NCBI GenBank assembly: GCA_018398765.1
Contig: JAHBMJ010002193.1
Span: 12,501 to 51,586, forward strand
Direction of reading: 5' to 3'
DNA length: 39,086 nucleotides
From: Chromera velia
Taxonomy: Eukaryota > Sar > Chromeraceae
Shown here one piece after another: positions 20,201 to 28,902 of the stretch; the first letter of the stretch is position 1; the number at the start of each line of letters is the position of its first letter. Below the pieces are notes generated by a model, which was given only the letters and a program-made list of their open reading frames with translations, had not been told where the DNA came from and ran no database searches. A program made the position numbers and the translations under genes.

Positions 20201-21082
20201 TGCGAGAGACGCTGAGGGGGATGGCAGATCCAGTGGTCCTTTCTCTTTTTTGAGAATCGTTCCTTGATTTGATGGCGAGACGGGAGGGGAGAGACCCTCA
20301 GGAGCTTCTCTGTGGATGTTGTGATCCCTCCTGAGTTGCGTGGTCACTTGTTGAAGATCTTTCTCGAGACATTGAAGACAAAGGCCCACATGCTGAATGG
20401 AAGCCTTGAGAGAATCTGGAACTGCGGCTGCGGGGGCGGGGCTGTTCGAGGGTGACGTTTCGACGGGAAGGTGTAGTTCTGGAGGGAGGGGGGAGGCAGA
20501 GGAAGGAGAGGGGGGAAGTGGGAGTCGTGAGGGTTGGGGGTGGAGGTAGGGTTCTTTTTCGTCTGCTTCTGCTGTATTCTCATTGACAGTTACGAAGGGA
20601 ACGAAATTTTCGTCTTTTTTCACGGGCATGGGAAGTCCACTGATCGTGCGTGCGTAAGCACTTCTTCGCGATCCCTGATCGTTGAATGTGGCGATGAGCT
20701 TTGGAATGAGTGAGGCGTCTCCTATTCTGTCGAGCATTTGTACGGATTTCATATGGAGGTTCCGAGTATCTGACACATCGGGTATTCGATTCTGCCGCTC
20801 TCTTTCTTTATCTGTCTCTCCGTCTCCCTCCCCTGTATAAGGGGCTGGTGTCCTCCAGTGAGAAGGGCCGAGCTGGTCCAGACGCAACTGTGAGGACGCA
20901 ATTTGAGCGAATCTCCCACCGCCTTTTGAGGAGAGGAGAGATGGACGGGCAACACTTGGGTCGGCATGTGCGGAGGAGGACGGCATTTCCGAGGGCCTCT
21001 TGTAGCTTTTGATCCCTGACAGGCTGCTGTCAAGGCCCGAAGAGAACCTCTCCGGCCACATCCTTCCACTGTCTCGGGACAT
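11890..21082 (-). CDS. Large 15-exon coiled-coil protein of unknown function (about 1,950 residues)
   Basis: I chained these minus-strand exons: 21082-19748, 19442-19096, 18851-18716, 18539-17362, 17079-17008, 16693-15398 (or 15410), 15174-15018, 14816-14615, 14431-14397, 14169-13835, 13577-13497, 13397-13343, 13080-12823, 12435-12299 and 12124-11890. Every junction agrees in phase and the sum is divisible by three. Most acceptors have a pyrimidine tract and CAG or TAG; most donors are GTCAGT, GTGxGT or similar. Weakest are the 35-nt exon at 14431 and the donors at 13343 (GTGCAT) and 13497. Start ATG 21082 has context AAGGATGTCC; the stop is at 11890-11892. I recognise no family. The architecture (disordered, coiled coil, disordered, folded C-terminus) would fit a scaffold or cytoskeletal protein, which is inference only. 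Confidence 0.65.
13176..13190 (+). repeat. Poly-G tract
   Basis: A run of about 15 G inside an intron of the large gene. It reads poly-C, a pyrimidine tract, on the coding strand. Confidence 0.9.
13277..13323. repeat. (GAAA)n/(CAAA)n microsatellite
   Basis: A tetranucleotide repeat inside an intron of the large gene. It reads as pyrimidines on the coding strand, upstream of the exon 13 acceptor. An (AAAC)n tract at 13092-13113 adjoins that acceptor. Confidence 0.9.
14184..14290. repeat. (GA)n and (GAAA)n microsatellites
   Basis: A (GA)n tract at 14184-14213 and a GAAA-rich tract at about 14243-14290 lie just upstream of the exon 10 acceptor of the large minus-strand gene. They provide a long pyrimidine tract on the coding strand. 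Confidence 0.9.
15398..16693 (-). CDS. Exon 6 of the large gene
   Basis: About 431 codons are entered with one base (phase 2) after ...CGATGCAG. It begins AVARLVVIEEDFKSFRNMM, likely the end of a helical bundle begun in exons 4-5. A Ser/Gly-rich middle follows, then a folded-looking helical block (EILSLNETIATSRLLLDAYT, then HDVLLMGLQEGQLAGLAPFP), an acidic run (EETNEEEEDEAHQEE) and an Ala-rich helix. Two nearby donors in the same phase (GTGGGC after 15410, GTGAAC after 15398) would change the protein by four residues, a possible alternative-donor pair. Confidence 0.65.
17362..19442 (-). CDS. Exons 2-4 of the large gene: coiled coil, then Gly/Glu low complexity
   Basis: Exons 2 and 3 (19442-19096 and 18851-18716) plus the first about 60 codons of exon 4 form a continuous charged helical stretch at about residues 446-665. 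It shows heptad-like Leu spacing (LQELERTSAEALVALEAEKL; RLESIGRRLKGQQAEAQLL), a good coiled-coil candidate. The remainder of exon 4 is Ser/Pro-rich. It then becomes a Gly/Glu/Lys-rich repeat (GGEGGKSQGQGEGEGG), an alanine run and a basic KKGRH. It ends with a helical segment (AVQALNRLSKPIRTQTV) that continues across the junction into exon 5. Confidence 0.65.
19748..21082 (-). CDS. Exon 1 of the large gene: disordered Ser/Pro-rich N-terminus
   Basis: The exon encodes 445 codons and ends in phase 0 at a GTGAGT donor. A second donor-like GTCAGT lies a few codons earlier. Most of it is Ser/Pro-rich and disordered. Two more ordered islands stand out: around residue 105-140 (DTRNLHMKSVQMLDRIGDAS, followed by PKLIATFND), and around residue 230-260 (SIQHVGLCLQCLEKDLQQVTT), which looks helical. 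The end (LKEPLKLVRSLAERLTDF) is amphipathic and may lead into the coiled coil of the next exons. Confidence 0.65.
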
Positions 21083-21284
21083 CCTTGTTTTCTTTTCTCA
21101 AGTTCTGGTCAAGGAATCAAAATGCATGCACGCATGCATGCAAAATCTGTTGTCGGGCTTCCTTTCACACCGCCAGACTCCAAGCTGCCTGTTCCTCTTC
21201 AATTGCAACAGACCTGGAGAACTGATGCTTGGAAGAGTTAAGACAGCTGCGGCCCTGGAAAGGAAGTCACATGCCGTCTATGTA

Positions 21285-21304
21285 TATATAGCTCTCGCTA
21301 TATA
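21285..21304. repeat. Perfect 8-bp inverted repeat
   Basis: TATATAGC, four bases, GCTATATA. It lies about 200 bp upstream of the large minus-strand gene's start codon, so it could be a TATA-like promoter element or a cruciform. Confidence 0.6.
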
Positions 21305-21667
21305 GATGTATTTCCTTATATATATAATTCTGAATCGCAGGAAATTATGAAGGAACAAAAAAACCGGCCGGCAGCTGCATGCCTGCGTGCAGTGCACGCG
21401 CACGTTTTGCGCGCGCGCAAGAACTGCCTGCATGCCCATGCACTTAATTGCTCGCAAGCTGGACGTGCGTGGGCAAACGATGCGCCGCCCCGCCGGGCCG
21501 CCATGCAGCCTACATAGGCCGCACGTCAAATTCGATCGAGCCTCAAAGTCGATCTGTGCAGCAGTTCCAAAAGAAGAAACAGGACCTGCAAATCAAATTC
21601 TCTGCACTTCGTTTCTGGAAAAAAAAAAAAACCTTGGACGAGACTTGAAGGAGTTACACATGTAAAT

Positions 21668-21734
21668 GAATTTAACTGAATTAAACAGTGAATTTAACTG
21701 AATTCTTTGTAAAAGGGCCCGAAGTTCGGGGCCC
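21668..21734. repeat. Short tandem duplication and GC hairpin
   Basis: The word GAATTTAACTGAATT occurs twice at 21668-21704. A hairpin follows at 21715-21734, where GGGCCCGAA pairs with TTCGGGGCCC with one bulged G. The role is unknown. Confidence 0.55.
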
Positions 21735-21931
21735 GGCTATAAAAGCATCTATCAAACATAATAAAACGACATACATTAACAACTAGCCAATTACTAATGC
21801 AACAATAGACCTATACCATGGATTATATGTTCCAACAGTAATGTTTATGTAAGTAGATTCAAAAAGAAGTTTAAAGAACTTAAGACACCCCCATGCATCC
21901 TAAATGTTACAACATACATACAATATTGCAG

Positions 21932-21969
21932 GGATCCGCACATGACCGCATGTATCATGTTGCGGATCC
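21932..21969. repeat. Inverted repeat with 9-bp arms
   Basis: GGATCCGCA and its exact reverse complement TGCGGATCC are separated by 20 bases. The spacer has its own symmetry (ACATG...CATGT). It stands in AT-rich non-coding sequence. Confidence 0.6.
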
Positions 21970-23808
21970 ATACACATCCACAATGATTCCACATAAATAT
22001 GCCGGACATTACTATGTAGCTGATATAAATGAAACACGGTTAAGACGCGTGTATACTACATTCTATAGGTCCCGCCTGACACGGGCGAGTCAAGACACTG
22101 GCAGCTTGGCGTTTTCAACATTTATCGGCTAAACCATCTATTTATCGATACGGTGATGACATATAATGATGTTAGTAACGAACCGGTAACGAACTGTTTT
22201 ATTTGTTTTTAGATCAGTCTCGAGATCTAATGCTCAAACAACAGCTTAAACACTATTTTAAGACCACTGTACTTTTTGGTGGCAACACTGAAAGTCTTTC
22301 TGTAGACGCCACGCTGCCTCAGCTTACCTGGCTACATGTATAAAAAAAAAGAAAGAATACGTCAGTACGTGAACCAGCCTCAGCCAAGCGAAGGGGGAGC
22401 TAATATGCAAGAATGAGAAACAGGGCCGGGCCCCCAGTGATAATCCAGGTCCGATTCCAGGACTACTGTTAGTAGTAGCTCCAGGAAGGTTGGAGTTGGA
22501 CATATGCCAAGGCGTCCCTTGAGTCCCTGACGGCTCCTAAGAGTGTGTGGAACGACCGCCCCCCTGGACTGTGAATTCTATCTGACCCTTCCCATACGCA
22601 GCAGGCTTGGTCACCCCCCCCCTTTTTCCCCCCTCCCCTCATTAGTTCCATGACGAGTGCTTTGGAGGGCTGGAAAAAAATTAAGAGAGCCTCACTCCCA
22701 TATTACTTCCATATTTCTTTCATCTTTCCATGATCACATCTTATCGAATCTGGCACCTTCAAAGAGCATCAAAGAGCATCATTCAGAAGCATTTGAAGTC
22801 AGGTCACGGGGTATCATAGATGACAGACACAAACCGATCGAAGAAAAACGAAGAAGAAGACCGCCTTGTGCTGGAGATGGGGACAGAAATGAAAACAGGC
22901 ACGTTGTGCTTTCATGCGTATCACTGTGAAATTCTTTCTGAAGTCGTTGCTGGAGTCTCCTTCCCTTCTCACTTTGCTCTCATGTGTTCATTGAGGCACG
23001 TGTTATTGAGGAAGAACAGGGCAGAAATTGGATGCATGCACCAGACAGAAAAGGGCAGAAATTGAAAGGAGTCCAAATGCCTACCACGACCCGCTCATAC
23101 ACATCAGCCTGGAAGACTGGCATGCATGCTACAGCTTGTAGAACACACTTGCACTCCCCCTCTCCCACGCAAGTCCCTACAAGCACCCGCGCAACCTGTT
23201 TTGAATTGCCTTCCACTATAGAAGGTGCTGGCCCATCATCTCTCTAAAAAAAAGAGAAACTCTGCGACGATGAGGCAACAATTTCTTCTCACTCCCCCAT
23301 TCAACACACCCAAAACGCAACGCAGTGCACCACAACCAACAGATTGAATGCAGACGAGACGCGCTGCGCATCTCTCCACCCGCGAGACTCCAGTGACACC
23401 TGTCCAATCAGCTTCCCACCAAACTGGCCAAAAACACGTACATTACTTCCGGCCTTCCACAAAGCATTCACTGACAGAACAAAACAGAGATGGTAAGAGA
23501 AAAGAGAGAGAAAGAGCCAGAGAGAAAAGAAAAGGAAGAAACCGGCAGACAGCTGAACAGAGAAGAGTTGCATCTGCCGATCATTCAGAGACAGTTCCGA
23601 TCTCTCGAAGACCCGGAAAGGAGTTCCAGCCCCCCTGAAGGAATTGATTCCAGAGGACCACTCGTGCAAGTTGGTCTTCCGGGTCCATTCCCCCTTCAGG
23701 GCCCCTCCGGCTTTGATGTTTGCTCATTCGGCCTGAGAGAAAAAAGAAGAAGAAAGGGGCAACAAGGAACTCAAAGAGCGCTTTCTTTTCCATACTTTCA
23801 TGCTGTTT

Positions 23809-23896
23809 CTGCTTCACAAGTCTCCTCGAGCTCTCTTCTGTCTGTCTCTGCTTCACAACTCTCCTCGAGCTCTCTTCTGTCTGTCTCTGCTTCACA
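23809..23896 (-). repeat. 39-nt tandem repeat coding for a 13-residue unit
   Basis: Two full copies and part of a third, starting at 23809, 23848 and 23887. On the minus strand they encode KQRQTEESSRR plus two hydrophobic residues per copy, within exon 2 of the TPR gene. The period is a multiple of three, so copy changes keep the frame. Confidence 0.8.
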
Positions 23897-24428
23897 CCAA
23901 GACCCTACTGCTTATCTCTAGCTATCAGCATGTGCATATTCTCGGTCTTCCTGCCTGTCTCTGTCTGCCTGTTTTCCTTCACTGACAGAGAGCCGGTCAA
24001 TTTCTCTTCTGATCTGCTTCCTCCTCCCCGTGCATGTCTGTATGTATGTATGCGCACCCTGAAGACTTACGTGAGCGGCAGGATCCTCGATGACAAGCGT
24101 CTTGTCATCTTCCATGAGTGTGAAACCGCCAGCCAACCCACGAGCCTGAGCGAACTCGAAGATCTTCTTCAGAGTGTTCTTGGTCTTCCCCAGGCCCCTC
24201 TCGGCAGCTTGGTTCCAGGCCTCCTTGACTTCGTCTAAGTCTCCCAACTCGCCCAATGTCACACGCAGGGGTCAGACTCCCTCACCCGTGTACTTTTGAA
24301 CAAGGGTCAAGGCCACTGCCTTTACCTTCTCCCACACATCGAGTTTGAGAGTGTCTCTGACAGTTGCGCCCCAGTCCTGAGTGGGAGAAGGCGCGTCGCG
24401 ATCGGGTTCTGCCACAAGCATCGCCCGC

Positions 24429-25316
24429 TCTTCATGGAGACGGGTGATCTCACGGAAGCTCTCCATGTAGGTTCGGCTCTCGAAGCCAAAAAACTTCTCT
24501 TGATTTTGAGCCAGAACCCCCCATTTGGCAATAGCCTCATCGAGCTTTCCCTGCATTTCAAGGAGACGGGTGATCTCATGGAAGCTCTCCATGTAGAGCC
24601 GGCTCTCGAAGCCAAAAAACTTCTCTTGCTTTTGAGCCAGAATCCAACATTTGGCAATAGCCTCGTCGAGCTTTCCCTGCTTTTTAAGGAGACGGGTGGT
24701 CTCACGGAAGCTCTCCATGTAGGTTCAGCTCTCAAAGCCAAAAAACTTCTCTTGCTTTTAAGCCAGAATCCAACATTTGGCAATAGCCTCGTCGAGCTTT
24801 CCCTGCTTTTCAAGGAGACGGGTGATCTCACGGAAGCTCTCCATGTAGAGCCGGCTCTCGAAGCCAAAAAACTTCTCTTGCTTTTGAGCTAGAACCCCCC
24901 ATTTGGCAATAGCCTCGTCGAGCTTTCCCTGCTTTTCAAGGAGACGGGTGATCTCACGGAAGCTCTCCATGTAGGTTCGGCTCTCGAAGCCAAAAGACTT
25001 CTCTTGCTTTTGAGCCAGAACCCCCCATTTGGCAATAGCCTCGTCGAGCTTTCCCTGCTTTTCAAGGAGACGGGTGATCTCATGGAAGCTCTCTATGTAG
25101 AGCCGGCTCTCGAAGCCAAAAAACTTCTCTTGCTTTTAAGCCAGAACCCCCCATTTGGCAATAGCCCCGTCGAGCTTTCCCTGCTTTTCAAGAAGACGGG
25201 TGATCTCTCGGAAACTGTCCATGTAGGTTCGGCTCTCGAAGCCAAAAGACTTTTCTTGCTTTTCAGCCAAAACCTCCCATTCAGCAACAGCGGCGTCGAA
25301 ATCCCCAACGTAAGCC
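24429..25316 (-). repeat. 126-nt tandem repeat array encoding TPR units (seven copies)
   Basis: The landmark ctccatgtag (or a one-base variant) recurs at 24461, 24587, 24713, 24839, 24965, 25091 and 25217, exactly 126 nt apart each time. Units alternate strictly between a type reading ...FESRT and one reading ...FESRL, so the expansion step was probably a 252-nt pair. The outermost unit at the gene's 5' end and the one at its 3' end are the most diverged. Confidence 0.9.
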
Positions 25317-25559
25317 ATTTTCTTGAGAGGACTGAAGTTGAAAGAACTGAGCTCAGACAGTTAAAGAATAAACGAATAGACCTAGGAACAAACGTTGCAG
25401 TGTAAGAAGAAACATTCACTGCAGAGAAGTGGGACAGTGGCAGCATGAGACATGCGTGGAACCATCGTAGGACGTACAATGTAGGACGTCTCATATCATT
25501 TCATATACAGCTTTCAAAATTCAGCGAAAAATAACCGAAAATGTACACTGCATGCGAGC

Positions 25560-25670
25560 CCACGAGGAGGGCCGGCGCGCGCGGCCGCGCGAAAGCTCAC
25601 CGCGAGGCGGCCGGCGGCCGCCCTGTGTGCCCCACGGAATCCTACCGGGGCGGCCTTCGGCCACCCCTTA
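25560..25670. other. GC-rich island ending in a hairpin
   Basis: The stretch is made of GGCCGGC/GCGCGC words and stands out from the AT-rich surroundings. It ends at 25647-25667 with a hairpin: GGGG-C-GGCC, loop TTC, GGCC-A-CCCC, with one C/A mismatch, followed by TTAAAG. It could be a structured RNA end, a CpG island or a repeat terminus. Confidence 0.45.
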
Positions 25671-25720
25671 AAGCAATTCTTAAAGCCATGCACCGAGATT
25701 CATCGCCTGACCCTTTAAAA

Positions 25721-25894
25721 GCGGGAAGCGTCTAGGAGATATAACCTTCTACACACAAGGAACTTGAATACTACTCAAAACTTTTCATAGCCGTGCAGCG
25801 GGAAGTAGCGGGAAGCATCTAGGAGATAACCCTCTATACATATAAAGAACTTAAACTAACTTAAATACTACCCGAAACTTTCTACAGTTGTACA
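25721..25894. repeat. Imperfect direct repeat of about 80 bp
   Basis: Copies at 25721-25797 and 25808-25894 both begin GCGGGAAGC(G/A)TCTAGGAGAT and end near GT(G/T)(C/A)CA-like sequence after a shared AACTT...AATACTAC stretch. They differ by small indels. They are non-coding and the family is unknown. Confidence 0.75.
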
Positions 25895-26904
25895 CAATCT
25901 TCTAGATAATTGCAGAAAAAACCCGTTATCTAGTATTATCAAGTAAATAAAACTTATTATAAAACAGTGTAAAATCATTGTAAGTAATTTAAAGTAATTG
26001 TACGTAGATTATTACCTTAGCATTGCTGTTGGTAGCTATTAGTTCCGCTCTATAGAAAGAACACACACATAATTTACCAGAACATATCCTAATACATCCT
26101 AACTAACGTCTAGACTAACGTACTAAGTGATGAACATTAATGAATTGAAAGATATTTTTAACTATTTTTAGGTCGATTTTTAGGCATATGTATGCAATTT
26201 TATTGCATGTTATGCTCAGTCAGTATGCCAGAGTCCGAGTCAGTCTGGTACAAACTACTATAGAATCAATCAATTCCCTACTGCATCTGCATAGTTTACA
26301 ACACTAATCAAAACATACTGTGCCGAAGCAGCCTCTGCAGAAGCCCCTTCAGTACACGCTGACGCACGCCCTTGTTGTGTCTGTTCCCCGACTTGTTCTG
26401 CCTTTCGCCCTGATTCCGTGTGAGGCCAGTAGCACAACAAGTGAAGATCGTGCGCGCTCTCCTGATCAACCACTGCATAGAGAGAGAACGGGAAGAAACC
26501 GACAGAGATGGATGATCATCAGATGATTCTTTGTTCCCACTCTGGCGGTCTTGATCACATTTTTTCTCTTTGCCTGAAAAGGTTCGTATGCTTCTCTGAA
26601 GTCTCCTTCTGCCCACAAGGGATGGGCGCGTTGGCAAGAAAAGAAACTGAACAGCGAGTGGACCCGACCAATGCAAAACCCAAAAAGAATGCAACTTGAC
26701 GAAGCAACCAAAAAGAGTTCGACATGGTAGATAGAAGTTGTGAAAGAAGGAGGAGAAGGGAGACAAAGCGACTCGGGAAAAAAAGGCGACGCAGGAGGGG
26801 CAGCTGAGCATAGAAGTGGACATTGTGCAAAAATGAAAGGAAGGGGACAAAGGTAACTTGGGAGGGGCAGCTGGAAGCAACCGTCAAGAGAGACATTCTC
26901 TGCC

Positions 26905-26906
<2 letters not shown>

Positions 26907-26935
<29 letters not shown>

Positions 26936-26945
26936 GAGAGAGAGG

Positions 26946-26979
<34 letters not shown>
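26907..26979. repeat. (GT)n followed by (GA)n microsatellite
   Basis: A short GT run passes directly into a long GA run interrupted by GGG. Confidence 0.9.
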
Positions 26980-27231
26980 CTTCATTGACCGTGTGGGGCA
27001 TCACCGAAAGACGTCGGAGCCCCCGGATGTCCCCACGAGGAGACCAGGACCCATTGGCCGTCTCTCTTCCCTTCTCCTCCTAGTGGATCTTCAGACTTTC
27101 TGCTACAGGAATTCAACGAATGCAGCAGATCCTTCTCCACAGGGGGACTTCGCACCAACAGGCTCACAGAGAAAACGACATTCAAAATAAGAGAGGGGAA
27201 AAGACAGAAGTGCACCCTACTGAGGCCAAAA

Positions 27232-27232
27232 A

Positions 27233-27293
<61 letters not shown>

Positions 27294-27338
27294 GAAAAGA
27301 AAGAAAAAAAAAAAGAACGAAAGAAAGAAAGAAAGAGA
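27232..27338. repeat. (GA)n and (GAAA)n microsatellite
   Basis: About 100 bp of GA and GAAA repeats with an A-run in the middle. Confidence 0.9.
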
Positions 27339-27454
27339 AGAAGTCCGGAAAAAGGAGAACAGAAAGAGGATGAAGTGGCAGAAGCGGAGTGAGACTGAGA
27401 ATGAACGATTGTCCTGTCATTCCTCTGAATCCAATTGTTCATTGAGGAAACAAA

Positions 27455-28855
27455 TCATCGATTCAAGACCAGCCCCACTGACAGGAGTTCTGTAAGACAA
27501 TTCGACGCCACTGCGGGTGACACCAACGTCCCCTTCTCCATTTCAAAAGGCTCCCTTTGCCCCTCCACAGTCAGTCTGTGCATCGCCAGGGGAGAAGACT
27601 TTCCCTCTCCCTCGGGTACAGAAGAGATCACACTGCAGTCGTCCTGCGATCAGCGTGCAAACACACACAATGCGGTGACAACCTGCATCGATCAAAGTAG
27701 CGTCACTCTGACAAACAAAGCGGTTTTTTTCGAAACAGATCGCGAGGGCATACCGGGACGGGAGGCTTCTCTCGTCTTCCATTCACTAAGGATGAAACAA
27801 AATTCAGAAGGGAGAGGTAAAACAAAACACCCACAGTAAACAAACACCCAACCACCAGCTGAAGCGTCTCTCCTCTGTCTGACCCACATCAACAGAAGAA
27901 AGAAGCAAAAATGTCCAAATCATTCAACCCCGCCAACCCACATCCACACACGCTCACCGAGCTACGTACCGGATCTACCTCAACACTACAGTGAACACAC
28001 CCAACCCAATGCAAAAGATCCTCTAACCGAGCTACTTACCGGATCTACCTCAACACTACAGTGAACACACCCAACCCAATGCAAAAGATCCTCTAGAGTC
28101 TGACGACGAAGAGCACTTGACTCGTCCCTTTCCTCCTCCATGTCCTTCTGTTCCTCTTCTCCCTCTTCTCCGCTCTCTCCATCTGTATCCGTCTCCCCCT
28201 TCTCCTCACCCTCAGAAGGCAACTCGACAGACCGACGCCTCCTTGCCGCTCCCGTGCGTCGGTCAGCACACATCCTTGCGACTGATTCTGCAGCAGAGCG
28301 TCGCTCTCTTGATATCGTTCTATCTGTATCTGAATTATCCGACTTGTCCCCGAACAGCAGAATGTGCAGAAGAGAAAGATCGAGGGGAGCAATGAGACCC
28401 CCACTCTCACTGTCACTCTCCATGCGACCATCTCCAGGTAGCACCTTCGTTAGAAACACACTCAGGGGTTCCTGCGAGACCTGCGCATCCCCACTCCCCG
28501 TCTCTCGCAATCGCCTCTCTAGGAGGGTCACTCGGTCAGCAGATAGACCAAACGAAGGGGCCGATGATCGCCGTCCTTTTTCTTCTTTCTGTCCGGACGC
28601 TTCGGTCATGGACACGTCCGCGTCGCCTTCTTCCGCAGTGCCTGTGGGAGCAAAGAAAGATAGAGACAAGCCCTTGTGAATTCAGATTCTTGCCCATACC
28701 GTTAGAACGTACGGGTGGGTATCTTTTGTGCATGTACATGCGTATATACGCCTTGCAGCATTAATCATCCTTCCTTGCGTGTACCCCCTCGCCTCGTGCG
28801 GACCCTTGGCACCGACATCCGCACGCCCCCTCACCCACTCACTCACCCAACTTAC

Positions 28856-28902
<47 letters not shown>

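Larger units (their letters stand above)
21083..23580. other. Spacer between the large gene and the TPR gene
   Basis: No convincing gene is found. Positions 21083-21300 should hold the large gene's promoter and 5' UTR. Positions 21360-21500 are rich in GCATGC, GTGCAC and GCGCGC words. Positions 21660-22380 are AT-rich with hairpins. An open frame at 21893-22132 (79 codons) lies in this AT-rich part, spans the 21932-21969 hairpin and lacks splice or codon support. Positions 22400-23580 have short open frames only, with a small direct repeat (AAAGAGCATC) at about 22758-22780. Confidence 0.45.
23581..25318 (-). pseudogene. Kinesin-light-chain-type TPR repeat gene with four in-frame stops
   Basis: Exon 1 runs from ATG 25318 (context AAAATGG) to 24071, where a GTAAGT donor follows in phase 0. 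Exons 2 (23904-23796) and 3 (23732-23581) continue in agreeing phases to a stop. Exon 1 encodes seven 42-residue repeats of the type SFREITRLLEKQGKLDEAIA, 42 residues being the length of kinesin-light-chain TPRs. A C-terminal domain follows with helices such as VKEAWNQAAERGLGK. TPRs mediate protein-protein contacts. In-frame stops are TAA 25136-25138, TAA 24758-24760, TGA 24725-24727 and TGA 24272-24274. In the first three, the sister repeats have Gln (CAA) or Arg (CGA) instead. The long intact frame with point nonsense changes only suggests a young pseudogene or sequencing error. Exon 2's acceptor (GCAGTAG) is tentative. Confidence 0.65.
25319..27454. other. Spacer with AT-rich and simple-sequence DNA
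   Basis: Positions 25319-25540 should hold the promoter of the minus-strand TPR gene. A GC-rich island (25560-25670), an 80-bp direct repeat (25721-25894) and AT-rich sequence to about 26300 follow. Positions 26308-26486 (minus) could be a terminal exon: it follows CTCTCTATGCAG and has an open, basic reading ending GLLQRLLRHSMF. No partner exon is found, so I leave it as a possibility. Positions 26900-27340 are dominated by GA and GAAA repeats. Confidence 0.45.

Noticed and set aside
21893-22132. 79-codon plus-strand ORF in AT-rich DNA
   Set aside because: It overlaps an inverted repeat and has no splice sites, conserved motif or codon pattern. Probably chance.
23301-23669. 122-codon minus-strand frame with a hydrophobic middle
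   Set aside because: It overlaps exon 3 of the TPR gene in another frame, and its hydrophobic run comes from a purine-rich tract on the plus strand.
24272-25138. Alternative genetic code (TAA = Gln, TGA = Arg or Trp)
   Set aside because: TAA, TAG and TGA end other well-formed exons normally (for example TAA at 10514, TGA at 27455 and 11890). Sister repeats with CAA and CGA show simple C-to-T changes.
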